Source of the DNA: Phaeosaccion multiseriatum
Taxonomy: Eukaryota > Ochrophyta, other classes
Assembly: GCA_965112735.1 (NCBI GenBank)
Contig: OZ218965.1
Coordinates: forward strand, 2,046,001-2,110,000
DNA: 64,000 nt
Direction of reading: 5' to 3'
Below, piece by piece: positions 1 to 11,418 of this stretch (position 1 is its first letter; each line of letters begins with the position of its first letter). The translations under genes were made by a program, and so were the position numbers. The notes under the pieces are model-generated. The model was not told the origin of the DNA. It saw nothing but the letters and a program-made list of their open reading frames with translations, and did not search any database.

Positions 1-2600
1 CAGGGGGCGGACGAGGCTTCGTGTCCAGGAGTGAACTCGGGAAAATGAGCGACAGAGCACTGGACAGAGTGAAGGCGATGCTGGACATGTTCGATGAGGA
101 CAAGGACGGAAGGCTCAGCTTCTCAGAGTTCAGAGGTGCGTGCGCATCGACTCGGCTCGGCTCAACAACTCAACTCAGCAGCAGGCCGCAAAAGCTTCTA
201 TGACCCATTCCTCCCCACCCCACCCCACCCCACCAACCGACCCTGCTTGCGTACTCGTCCCGGAGGGTGTCGATGAACAGCGTGCGTGCCCGCTCCCTCC
301 TCTCTCACGCCGCGCCCCTCACATCCCGCTTCTCCACCCTCCCTTCCTCCTTGTGCATGCCCCCCCCACCTCTTTCCAACTCCACTCGAGAGAGCAGCCT
401 ATCTCGTTGCTCTTGACAGACACACCGCCCCTCCGCTCCACCAGCAGCTCACGCAGGACAGGTGAGGTGGGGTGGGGCGGGGCGGAACGTGCCTTCCTTC
501 CTTCCTTCCTTCCTTCCTTCCTTCCTTCCTTCCTTCCGTCCGTCCGTCCGTCCGTCCGTCCTTCCTTCCATCCTTCCTTCCTTCCTTCTGACAACGCTGA
601 CATCTGTGACCCCAACCCAACAGAGAGTTCTGGCTTGCCTATATGACCGACTTCTGTGGCGCCCACCCCGGGGGCTTTCTCGAGCTTCACCATTTTCAGG
701 AATACCGCCGTCTCACAGAGGCCGAGTACCCCCTGGAGAAGGACCTTCTGTGCTTGGGTGTCGACCTGCTGCCTAAGTACCTACGGAAGTGGATCGACTG
801 CGGGAACTGCTTCGACCGCCTTGATTACGAAACCGTCATGGCGGACGAGCATCTGCCCAGCGAGAAGAGAGGTGGGGAGACGGAAAGACGTGTGGAGGAT
901 GGGAATTTGTTGTTGGGGGTGTAGTGCCGTTAGACGGGAAGACTTGTGGAGGATGGGAATTTGTTGTTGGGGGTGTAGTGCCGGTAGACGGGAAGACGTG
1001 TGGAGGATGGGGAACTTGTTGTTGGGGGTGTAGTGCCGGTAGACGGGGAAGAGATGAATGAGTGAGAGAAGGACGGAGGGAAGGAGGGCACCCAGGAGGG
1101 TGTGGCGTATGGGCTATGCACACCACATACAGAAGCGTATGGGCTATGCACACCACATACAGAAGCGTATGGGCTATGCACACCACATACAGAAGCACAC
1201 CACATACAGAAGCGTATGGGCTATGCACACCACATACAGAAGCGTATGGGCTATGCACACCACATACAGAAGCGTATGGGCTATGCACCCCACATACAGA
1301 AGCGTATGGGCTATGCACCCCACATACAGAAGCGTATGGGCTATGCACCCCACATACAGAAGCGTATGGGCTATGCACACCACATACAGAAGCGTATGGG
1401 CTATGCACACCACATACAGAAGCGTATGGGCTATGCACACCACATACAGAAGCTGGCCCAGTGGAGTGGTGGGTGTGCTGCTCTGTTGCCGCCGCCTGAT
1501 GTTGTAACTGTAACATTGACGCCGTGCATTGAGTTGTTGCTCAGTTCCTCCCCAAGACCCCCCATCGAAAGAGATAAGAGCGTGAGAGTCTGGGCATCTA
1601 GCCCTAACCACCAAGCAAGGTGACACACACTGCCCTGCCCTTCCCCTCATCCCATCCGCTGCCATCCCCTCATCCCATCCGCTGCCATCCCCTCCACAGG
1701 AAAAATCTTCCGGGCAGATCTGCAGCAGCTCTTCGCGGACTGTGGAGAGCTCTACACTGTCTATGAGGTATGTGTGTGCGTGCGTGCGTGTGTGTGTGCG
1801 TGCGTGCGTGTGTGTGTGCGTGTATCTCAGATGCCTTCTCCTCTCCTCTCTCCCCACTCCCTCACCCTCACCCAGGTTGAGGTTGCCTCTTGTCGTATGA
1901 TCCAGCACGATGCCGTCGCCAGCAGCGTAAGGGCGGCGTACAGAGAGAGGAACCGCTTCGGCTTCCACCAGCAGACACTTGTGGTGAGCGAGGACAGCAA
2001 GCACTGCTACAGGGACGCCTTCCTCGCGTGGATCATGGCCGACAGACCGAGGCCCGAGCTGAAGGTGCGTGTGTGTGCGTGTGTGTGCGTGTGTGCGCAT
2101 GTGTGGGAGGGTGTCTATGTGTGTGTGTGTGTCAGCGTATGTGTGTGCGTGTGTATTGGGGGGGGGGGGGGTAGCGTTTGTGGGGGGGTGTGAGCGTGTG
2201 TCGTAGTCTATTGTGTGCTGTTTGCGTTGTGCGTGTGTGGGTGTGAGTGTGAGTGTGTGTGTGTTGTGTGTGTGCGTGTGAGTGCACCTTTCCCTGCTCA
2301 TGCCTACCCATACCCCTCTGCCTGTCCATACGCCTCTACCCACCCATACTCCTCCGCCTCACTGCCTCAGACCTGCGAGCGTCTCATGGTGTGGGCACGT
2401 ACACGAAGCACGCGGGCCCTGCGCTCCTTGACAAGAGCCGTGGAAGGAGCCATTGAAGATCTAGGGGCGTTAGGCAAGAAGGGACTGCTCAACGGTGGGT
2501 GGGGAGGGGGGAGAGGGTCGCTGCTGTATCACCAACTGCTGCGGTTGCTTGCGCTTGACAGACACTCGCTCCTCTCTCTCCGTACCGCTCCCTCTCCTCC

Positions 2601-2642
<42 letters not shown>

Positions 2643-3039
2643 CGTGTGTGTGTGTGTGTGTGTATGTATGTGTGTGTGTGTATGTGTGTGTGTGTGTGCG
2701 TGTGTATGTGCGTGTGTATGTGTGTGTGTGTGTGCGTGTATGTGTGTGTGTGTGCGTGTGTGTGTGTGTGTGTGCCTCCCCTCCCTCTCAGCGACTCTCC
2801 TGAGCCCCTTGAAGGCGGCTTCTGCCCAGGCCAAGGCGGATGTGTCTGTAGGGAGGGCTGAGGACGATGGGACGGGCATCTCCGTCTCCCTTCAGTTCAG
2901 GAATCGCAGCAATGGTCCGTGGAGAAGTTGCAGTAGTAGTATTAGTAGTAGTAGTAGTAGTAGTAGCAGTAGTCGTAGTAGTGGTAGTAGTAGCAGTAGT
3001 AGTAGTAATAGTAACAGTAACAGCAGTAGTAGTCGTAGC

Positions 3040-3074
<35 letters not shown>

Positions 3075-3384
3075 CAGTAGTAAGAGGAGTAGCAGTAGTA
3101 GTAGCAGCAGCAGCAGTAGTAGCAGTAGCAGCAGCAGTAGTAGGAGGAGGAGTAGGAGGAGTCGCAAGAACAGTCCGTGCGTGGTTCGGTCCGTTCCGTG
3201 CCTCGAGGCATACCCGCCCGGCGGTAGTGGCAGTGACGCATGGTGGAGCTTGTGGTTGCGATTGCAGCTTGAGGCTGGTGTGACTTTCTCTACTCTTTTC
3301 AGTTGAGCCTCATCACCCTCCCCCCATCCCCTCCGCACCCCATTCTCCTCCGCTACCGCTCTGCTTTCCTTCCTACTCTTGGCC

Positions 3385-3483
<99 letters not shown>

Positions 3484-3909
3484 CTCTCCTCAGCTTCATC
3501 GGAGTTTCCCATCGACAATCTCCCGCCCGGCATAGGCCTCTGCTTCTATCTCGACCTCGAGCCCAGAGAAGAAGCCACAGGTCCGTATGGTGGCTGACCT
3601 GAGAGAAGGCTATGGTATGCTATGGTGGCTGACCTGAGGGAAGGCTGACTGACTGACTGACTGACTTGTCTGACCAGCGCTATTGGCACCACTGGCCTGA
3701 GGGAAGGCTGACTGACTGACTGACTGACTGACTGACTGGTCTGACCAGCGACATTGGCATCACTGGCTTGAGGGAGAGAGGGCGAGGTGGGTCTACTCAC
3801 ACTCTTGCTCGAGCTCTTGCTCACGCTCTTGCTGACGCCCTTTCATGACCGCCCATTTCATTGGCGGCTTCTCCCCACACACGCGCACCACACACACACG
3901 CACACACGC

Positions 3910-3985
<76 letters not shown>

Positions 3986-6900
3986 CCAGAGGCCCAGCTG
4001 GGGGCCACAACGGCGGCTCTGAACCGCATTTTTAAGGTGTTGGCCGTGCCGGAGCTGAAGTGCCTCCCCCTCTTCCACTCCCTCCGAGGTCCGTATCATC
4101 GGTCATTGCCATGCATTGCCACCCCCCCCCCCATCCTCAATCCCTCCTCCTCCTCCTCCTCCTCCTCCTCCTCCTCCTCCTCCTCCTCCTCCTCCTCCTC
4201 CTCCTCCTCCTCCTCCTCCTCCTCCTCCTCCTCCTCCTCCTCCTCCTCCCTCCTCCTCATCCTCCTCCTCCTCCTCCTCCTCCTCCTCCTCCTCCTCCTC
4301 CTCCTCCTCCTCCTCCTCATCCTTTCACCCTCCTCGCCAGTGGTGCAGCTGTTAAGCGACGAAGATAACAGACCCTTCCTGCGAGTGCAAGTGATGCTTC
4401 TGGCAAGGGCCAACATTGACCTTGTGCTCAAGCGCATTGGAGTGGGTTGTCAGCTCAGCGATGTGATCTCCGAGCTCAGCCTCGACTTGTTCTGTCCAGC
4501 GTCTCTCGTGGGTAGGTAGGGTGGAGGGGGGATGGAGGGGAGAGGGGACAGGGAAGCGGGCAGAGAGGGGAGGAGGGAGGAGGGAGGAGGGGAGGGGGGA
4601 GGAGGGAGGAGGGAAGGGGGGAGGAGGGGAGGGGGGAGGAGGGGAGGGGGGAGGGGGGAGGAGGGAGGAGGGAGGAGGGGAGGTGGGAGGAGAGGAGGAG
4701 GGCAGAGGGCAGAGGTCAGAGGGTAGAAAAACGCCCCAAGTCAGTGAATCAACGAGGGAGGGCGGCACGGAAAGGAGGGTGAATCAACGCGGGTGGGAGG
4801 CAGCGAAAGGAGGGAAAGCGAAGGTGCGAGCATCCCGTTCGTCGCCTCACGCCGCCTCTGCCCGCCCCTCCCCGCCCCTCCCCGCCCTCTGTACTCCACC
4901 TCCCCCCTACAGATCTGTTCGATCTGAAACGGTCGGTGGTAGACGCGATGGTGACGCTGAGCCTCAGCTTGACCTGCTCCTACTGCCCGGGCATCGTGCA
5001 TAAGATAGCCGAGGTAAGTGAAGCACCAGAAAGAAAGAGAGGAGAGAGAGAAGAGAGACAGGGGGAGAGGGGGAGGAGAAGACAGAGAGAGAGAGAGAGA
5101 AGGAGGCGGATAGGGAGAGAGGAAAGGAAGGGAGAGAAGGCCGTGAGACAGCCACTGTGAGGCACCTGAGGCATCGTATATCGTGATCGTTGGGCATGCT
5201 AACCGTGATGCCCCGTGAGGCCCCGTGAGACGAGAGAGAGAGGGACGCATCATTGGTGGGGAGTAATTGACCTCCCCTCCTCCCCTGTTGCTTGTTTCGC
5301 CGGTGGATGCACGCCCATTGTTCGTGTAGCAGTGAGTTCTCTTCCCCTCAGACTCACGGCAACCCCCTCATGCATCATGCCTCATGCCTCATGCCTCATG
5401 CCTCATGCCTCATGCCTCATGCCGCATGCCTCTTGCCGCATGCATCATGTCTCATGCCTCATGCCTCATGCCTCATGCCTCATGCCTCTTGCCTCATGCC
5501 TCATGCCTCATGCCTCATGCCTCATGCCTCATGCCTCATGCCTCATGCCTCATGCCTCATGCCTCATGCCTCATGCCTCATGCCTCATGCCTCATGCCTC
5601 TTGCCTCATGCCTCATGCCTCATGCCTCATGCCTCATACCTCATGCCTCATACCTCATACCTCATGCCTCATGCCTCATGCCTCATGCCTCATGCCTCAT
5701 GCCTCATGCCTCATGCCTCATGCCTCATGCCTCATGCCTCATGCCTCATGCCTCATGCCTCATGCCTCATGCCTCATGCCTCATGCCTCATGCCTCATGC
5801 CTCATGCCTCATGCCTCATGCCTCATGCCTCATGCCTCATGCCTCATGCCTCATGCCTCATGCCTCATGCCTCATGCCTCATGCCTCATGCCTCACGCCT
5901 CATGCCTCATGCCTCATGCCTCATGCCTCATGCCTCATGCCTCATGCCTCATGTCTCATGCCTCATGCCTCATGCCTCATGCCTCATGCCGCATGCATCA
6001 TGCCTCATGCCTCATGCCTCATGCCTCATGCCTCATGCCTCATGCCTCATGCCTCATGCCTCATGCCTCATGCCTCATGCCTCATGCCTCATGCCTCATG
6101 CCTCATGCCTCATGCCTCATGCCTCATGCCTCATGCCTCATGCCTCATGCCTCATGCCTCATGCCTCATGCCTCATGCCTCTTGCCTCATGCCTCATGCC
6201 TCATGCCTCATGCCTCATGCCTCATGCCTCATGCCTCATGCCTCTTGCCTCATGCCTCATGCCTCATGCCTCATGCCTCATGCCTCATGCCTCATGCCTC
6301 ATGCCTCATGCCTCATGCCTCATGCCTCATGCCTCATGCCTCACGCCTCATGCCTCATGCCTCATGCCTCATGCCTCATGCCTCATGCCTCATGCCTCAT
6401 GCCTCATGCCTCATGCCTCATGCCTCATGCCGCATGCATCATGCCTCATGCCTCATGCCTCATGCCTCATGCCTCATGCCTCATGCCGCATGCATCATGC
6501 CTCATGCCTCATGCCTCATGCCTCATGCCTCATGCCTCATGCCTCATGCCTCATGCCTCATGCCTCATGTCTCATACCTCATGCCTCATGCACCCCCCCC
6601 CTCCCTCCCAGGAGTGGCTGTCCGTGGAGGAGCAGCGGCCTTACGAGTTCAAGCAGGACTACGCGGAGGTCGCCAGGGAGGACGTGAGTTTCAGTTTCGC
6701 TTTCAGTTTCACTTTCAGTTTCAGCTTTAGTTTCAGCTTTAGTTTCAAGGTTGAGTTGATACAAGGAGTTTGGTCTTTCTGTGAGGGGTGTGCAGATGCG
6801 CTTGTCTTCGCAGCGTCACACCTCTCCGTCATCTCTGACTGACGTCACTCTCTCCTCTCCCCTCCCTCCCTCGTTCTTCGTCCCCTCCTTCATTCACTAG

Positions 6901-9427
6901 AGGACTCATGTGGCGCGCACTCGAGAGGCAAACCCGTTCATGACGCACCCCCTTCGCCCCCTCCGAAGGGCCCAACCCGAACAGCCATGGTGGAGTAGAG
7001 TATGTCACAGAGCCACACCGGGGGAGAGGGACAGGAGGAGGAGGGAGTATAGAGCGCGTGTTGCAGAGGCAAGGGGGCTGCTCAGGCAGGTTAAGGGGAC
7101 CAAGGTGCGTGCGTGGGGAGAGAGAGAGAGATTGATGGAGAGAGAGAGGTGGGGGGAGAGAGGGAGAGGGAGAGGGAGAGGGAGAAGTGGGGAGAGTGAG
7201 GGAGAGAGAGTGGGAGATAGAGGGAGAGAGAGGTGGGGAGAGAGTGAGAGAGAGGGAGAGGGAGGGGGAGATGGAGAGAGAGGGAGGTAGAGAGAGAGGG
7301 AGAGGGAGAGATAGTGTGAGAGAGAGAGGGAGAGTGGGAGAGAGACGGAGAGAGAGAGAGAGAGTGAGAGAGACAGTGAGAAAGAGGGGAAGCGAGACAG
7401 AGAGGGAGAGAGGGGGAGAGGGAGAGAGAGACGGACGGAGAGAGAGACGGTGATAGAGGGAGAGAGAGTGAGAGAGACAGGGAGAAAGAGGGGTGAGAGG
7501 GATAGAGAGAGGGAGATAGAGGGAGAGAGAGTGAGAGAGACAGTGAGAAAGAGGGGTGAGAGGGATAGAGAGAGGTTAAGGGGGCAGCAGCGCGTGCTGG
7601 GGTGTGTGTGGAAGGTGGTTTTGTTTTGTGGAGAGGGGAGGGGAGGGGAGGGGGGATGGCGAGAGGTCGAGAGTAGAGGCGTATGGGAAGGAAGGGAGAT
7701 GTATGGTGGAGGCATAGGAGGGGGAGGCACAGACGAGCAACAAGAGCACCAGCTCCCTGTTAGGGTGTGTCAGCACAGTTTCTCTGTCGCTCTCTTTCTC
7801 CATCACCCTCTCTTTCTCTCGCACTCTCCCTCACACACACACACACACTCTCTCTCTCTTTCCCTACTTCCTTCCGTCTCTCCCTCTCTCTTGATCTTTC
7901 TCCTTCTTCTCTGCTGGCTTCCTCCTCTCTCTCTCTCCACTTCCCTATCCCTCCCTCTCTTTCTCTCTCTCTCCAACACCAGGCCGTTTCGATCGTTCTC
8001 CAATTTGACAAACTGAGTGAGGCTCTGTGGAGAGGGGGGGCGTACCTCAAGGGCTTCTTGCCCCCCTGGGTCACGCTCGAGGTAATAGTGAACAGCAGTA
8101 GTGGACAGCAATAGTGGACAGCAGTAGTGGACAGCAATAGTGGACAGCAGTGGTAGCAGCAGAGCTCACTGACTGACTGGCTGACTGGCTGACTCACTGA
8201 CTTTCTTCTCACTGTACTGCTTTCGTCTCTATCCTGCCCTCGCCTCACCTCAGCTGTCCCCTCCCCTCCCCTCCCCTCCCCTCCCCTCTCTCAGAGCATG
8301 ACTTCGAAGGGCGCAGTGTCTGCCCACTTCAAGCCGTGGAAGCAACGTCTGTGGGAGGAGCTGCAGGCAGTCAGGAAGGGCATTGCTGAAAGTGCAGGCA
8401 CCGCGCACATCAGAGAGGCCAAGAGAGAGAAGGCCAAGAAGGAAAGGAGGCACAAGAAGAGGAAGCAGCATGAGGACCACCTCAAGGAAAAGGCACGTAG
8501 GCATGTTGGTGGTCTTGTACGTCTCACAGGTGGCTGGAGCTGGGACAGGGGCTCAGGCGGTGGCTGGGGTGCGAAGGCGACCAAAGCACCGAAGCCTTCG
8601 ACCTAGGCGCCACCGAGCGAGACCCTATCCCATCAGTACCAACCAGACCCGAGCCGAGTCGGCCAGGAGCGCCGGATGGTACATACCCCCCACACCTTAC
8701 ACGCATGGTGTATACCCCCCCAACACCTTATACGCATGGTGCATACCCCACATCGTATACCGATACCCGACGACCGACCGACGCTGCCCCCCCTTCCTTT
8801 CTCACCTGCTCCTCCCCTCCCCTCCCCCTCCCCTCCCCTCTCCTCTCCTCCCCTCCCCTCCCCTCCCCTCCCCTCCCCTCCCCTCTCCTCCCCTCTCCTC
8901 CCCTCCCCTCCCCTCTCCTCCCCTCCCCTCCCCTCCCCTCCCCTCCCCTCCCCTCCCCTCCCCTCCCCTCCCCTCCCCTCTCCTCCCTTCCTCCCCAACA
9001 GATAGGGCACGCTGCCTCAGCCCTGGATGAGCTCAAAGCCCTCGGTCTTTCCACCTCCGTCCTCAGTGGCCTCGTGTTCGAATCCGGCCTCACAGACTTC
9101 ACCGCCCACCTCGACGGCAGCCGCGCCAGGCAGTGGGCCAGCTCAAAGATGCTTTTGGACGGTTTCCGCCTCTGCGTGACCAACCTGCTGGGCGTCAAGG
9201 GCTGTACGCTGCAATCCGGCCTCAACGCGCTCGTGCTGGAGGTGGCCGGGCTGGATGTCATGGACCTCTTTGCTTGTGCCGATGACATTTGGTTTTGGGA
9301 AGAGCTAATGACCAAGGCGGAGCAGGCACGTGAGACCAGCAATAGCAGCAGCAGCAGCAGCGGTGGTCAATCCGACGGCGGCGGCGTTGGTGGTGGCCGT
9401 GGGGTTCCAGAACAGCAGGCGGGGTAG
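1..9427 (+). CDS. EF-hand protein of unknown function, 5' partial, 15 exons
   Basis: Exons I can join in phase: (29 or earlier)-135, 626-871, 1700-1767, 1876-2064, 2371-2494, 2792-2914, 3494-3580, 3990-4088, 4341-4511, 4913-5013, 6612-6683, 6901-7104, 7983-8081, 8295-8492, 9002-9427. From the first ATG at 45 this gives 765 residues with no internal stop. A possible splice acceptor at 27-28 suggests the true start is upstream of the window. Residues about 15-26 form a canonical EF-hand loop ([12 protein letters not shown], with acidic ligands at positions 1, 3, 5 and 12), so calcium binding is likely. The next 600 residues match no family I know. A basic Lys/Arg-rich helix lies in the exon ending at 8492, and the C-terminus is a Ser/Gly tail. 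The last intron begins with GC or with a weak GT; GC at 8493 is the simplest choice that keeps phase. The introns are unusually repeat-rich. Confidence 0.75.
898..1453. repeat. Two tandem minisatellites inside intron 2 of the EF-hand gene
   Basis: From about 898 to 1045 there are three copies of a unit of about 55 bp centred on 'ggatgggaatttgttgttgg'. From 1104 to 1453 there are about eleven copies of a 30-bp unit beginning 'cgtatgggctatgcacacca'. One copy is truncated near 1195, and three central copies carry 'caccc' in place of 'cacac'. Because 30 is a multiple of three, the array is open in several frames on both strands. Those reading frames are artefacts. Confidence 0.85.
2590..4321. repeat. 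Microsatellites filling EF-hand gene introns: GT, AGT, ATC, CA and CTC runs
   Basis: Runs seen: (GT)n at about 2601-2774, (AGT/AGC)n at about 2927-3155, (ATC)n at 3386-3482, (CA)n at about 3892-3983 and (CTC)n at about 4143-4320. All lie in introns and end a few bases before an exon. The exon acceptors at 2792, 3494, 3990 and 4341 follow them directly. Confidence 0.9.
5369..6592. repeat. Heptanucleotide satellite, about 1.2 kb, in an EF-hand gene intron
   Basis: The unit is 'cctcatg' (7 bp), repeated about 170 times. Occasional variants read ctt, cgc or tac, and the longer motif 'gccgcatgcatcatg' recurs near 5422, 5990, 6430 and 6486. The unit has no stop in any forward frame, so three long overlapping frames of a seven-residue repeat appear; they are not genes. 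The array ends 20 bp before the exon at 6612. Confidence 0.9.
7105..7982. repeat. Purine-rich GAGAGA tract and CT-rich tract in one EF-hand gene intron
   Basis: The intron between the exons ending at 7104 and starting at 7983 is purine-rich (GAGAGG) on the sense strand from 7112 to about 7575. It is strongly pyrimidine-rich from about 7775 to 7975, just before the acceptor. Confidence 0.8.
8790..8998. repeat. CCCCT/CCTCT pyrimidine satellite before the last EF-hand gene exon
   Basis: About 200 bp of 5-bp units (cccct and ctcct) end directly at the acceptor used for the exon starting at 9002. The tract probably supplies a very long polypyrimidine tract. Confidence 0.85.
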
Positions 9428-9959
9428 GCAGGGCAGGGTAAAGGTGTATGGGCAGGGCGGGGTAGGCAGGGCGGGGTAGGCAGGGCAGGGTAGAGGTGTA
9501 TGGGTAGGCAAGCAAGCGCCTCGCTCCGATCGCCGCAGACAGACAGACAGACAGACAGACAGACACGCTGGAGAGGCAGGAAGTCAGGAGGGGAGGGTGG
9601 GATGCCTCTGCTGTGTCCCCTCCCCTCCCCTCCAGGTAGACACGCGCGGGGAAAAGATGACGAACAATGAATGACCAATGTACCTGGAGAGACGCTTAGC
9701 AAATCTTGCTTTCAGTCGGTTTTAATCCACTTATTAGGCTCTTGTTGCGTTCAATCACACCACAACATCAGCACTTTGCTATCTTCTCTCAGCGGGGCTG
9801 CGATGATGGACCTTCCCCATCCCGATCCCGATCGATCTATCATTCCATCCGCTGCCCGTTCCTCCCCCCCCCCCCTCCCCTCTCCTCCTCCCCCCCCCTT
9901 CTCCCCGCCCTCGTGCTGCCCACCCTTCTTCCGGAACGAGTCTTCCCCCTTTCCCTCTT

Positions 9960-9992
<33 letters not shown>

Positions 9993-10134
9993 CACATGCA
10001 CTCACTCCCTGTCCACGCCGCTGCGTTGTCGTCCCCCCTCAGTCTCCGCCCTCCCCTCCGAGTGCTGCTGTATCACCAACTGTTGCTGCTGCTGCTACTA
10101 CTTGCTGCCCCCCTTCCCACCCTCCCCTACGACC
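9428..10134. other. Intergenic region, 3' ends of two convergent genes
   Basis: No gene is supported here. It holds GGGCAGGG repeats (9430-9500), a short (ACAG)n run (9538-9564), a (CA)n run (9961-9991), and one copy of an 18-bp dispersed motif at about 10065-10083. Confidence 0.6.
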
Positions 10135-11418
10135 TTACAAGGACCGCACTTTAGGAGGCTTTGTCTTGCCCAGGGCCCCTCCTCCGCTGCCCGCGAGACC
10201 GAAGAGCGAGGGGCGCTTCTTCTCGGGCCCAAGGGGCGTGGCGTCCTTGATGGCGAAGTTCTCAATGATGGGGATGGCCCCCAACTGGCGACTCCTGCGA
10301 ATCGTCTTGCTGACCTTCCGCTGACACTTGGCACACAAGCCTGTGAGTCGACGCTTCTTGATCATGCCGTTGGGGCTGAGGAAGCGCTGTAGTAAAGGCA
10401 GGTTTTGGAAATGCAGGTCGTTGTGGTCGAAGATGAGGCAGTGGCCTCGCTCCAGGAACTTGCCCTGCTTCTTGCCGCGGCACCTATGCACATCATTCCC
10501 CATGGCAAGCTCCGGCACGGTCACCCCGAGAGGCGTCCCCTTGAACTGCTCTTCTTCTTCCGAGGTTTCAGGTTTGCGCGTCGTGTCCGCGGCTCTCCTG
10601 AGCACGTTGTAATCCAGCATGGCGGTGTCGGGCTCATTGTCGCCATAGGCTTCTTGGTAGGCCTCCTTGAAGCGCTGCGTGAACTGGTACTCCTTCTCCT
10701 TGTCCGAGCCGGGGGCGCCCACCATGTCGTAGTGCTCCTTGATCTTCTGCTGCGGGGTCTTGAGCATCTCCTTGCCCCAGCGGTACGGATTAACGAGCAC
10801 TTCGTTGTACTCCTCCTCCGCCTTCCTCTCCGCCTCCTCCCGCGCGAGTTCCTCCTGCCGCTTCTGGCGCCTCTCCTGCGCACTCTCCATGCTTCCGTCC
10901 AGGTTGCTGCCAGTGTATCCAGGCGGATTGGAAAGGTAATCAGTCCCCCCGTAGTCCACGCGTCTGGGAGGAATGACTCGAGCCTTAGTAGGCCCTCCGA
11001 CCCTTTCTACCCCGTCTCCTTCTCCCTTGAGATAGTCGGCCAAGGGCCCCAGCCCCTCCTTGTCACCTCCTCCTGCCGCTCCTGCTGCTGATGACCCCGT
11101 CTCCCCCGCTTCGCTGTGCCCCTCTGTTGCTCCATCTGCCCAAGGGAACTCTTTCCTACCAGCAACTCCCCACGTCCCGTCCTCCTCATCTCCCCCTCCT
11201 CCTCGTCCTTGCCCTCCCGAGGAAAAGTGTCTCCGTCTATAAATGCTGCTGTTGCTGCTGCTGCTGCTACTGCTGCTCTTCGAAGTGGCTGCATCTTTCT
11301 TTCCGTCGCCAGCAGCACGGAGGGGATGTGTTCCACTGACGGCAGCACAGGCGGTGTGGAACCCTTGCTGCTGCTGCTGCTGCACAACACGGGCCAGCCT
11401 ATCCAGCCCACGAATCAT
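10135..11418 (-). CDS. bS18-type mitochondrial ribosomal protein, with long N-terminal extension
   Basis: Single exon, 427 residues. The bS18 core lies at about residues 325-385: LPLLQRFLSPNG, then KKRRLTGLCAKCQRKVSKT and IRRSRQLGAIP. This is the rRNA-binding signature of small-subunit protein S18, including the TGLCAK.QRK motif. Bacterial S18 is about 75 residues, so this protein has about 310 extra residues at the N-terminus and about 40 at the C-terminus. The first 25 residues (basic, with a Q run, no acids except one D, then FHTACAA) look like a mitochondrial presequence, so a mitoribosomal role is inferred. A charged helix (residues about 180-260) precedes the S18 core. It is the only multi-hundred-residue gene here with no visible intron. 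A plastid S18 is less likely, because plastid copies are usually plastid-encoded. Confidence 0.82.
   Translation of the reverse strand: MIRGLDRLARVVQQQQQQGFHTACAAVSGTHPLRAAGDGKKDAATSKSSSSSSSSNSSIYRRRHFSSGGQGRGGGGDEEDGTWGVAGRKEFPWADGATEGHSEAGETGSSAAGAAGGGDKEGLGPLADYLKGEGDGVERVGGPTKARVIPPRRVDYGGTDYLSNPPGYTGSNLDGSMESAQERRQKRQEELAREEAERKAEEEYNEVLVNPYRWGKEMLKTPQQKIKEHYDMVGAPGSDKEKEYQFTQRFKEAYQEAYGDNEPDTAMLDYNVLRRAADTTRKPETSEEEEQFKGTPLGVTVPELAMGNDVHRCRGKKQGKFLERGHCLIFDHNDLHFQNLPLLQRFLSPNGMIKKRRLTGLCAKCQRKVSKTIRRSRQLGAIPIIENFAIKDATPLGPEKKRPSLFGLAGSGGGALGKTKPPKVRSL

Noticed and set aside
1104-1453. Possible CRISPR-like array of 30-bp repeats
   Set aside because: Units are directly adjacent with no unique spacers, and the locus is an intron in a eukaryotic gene.
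5369-6592. Three overlapping frames of 450-510 codons with a repeated MPHASCL peptide
   Set aside because: They are direct translations of a 7-bp satellite inside an intron. They have no independent start context, and a real exon with its own acceptor follows.
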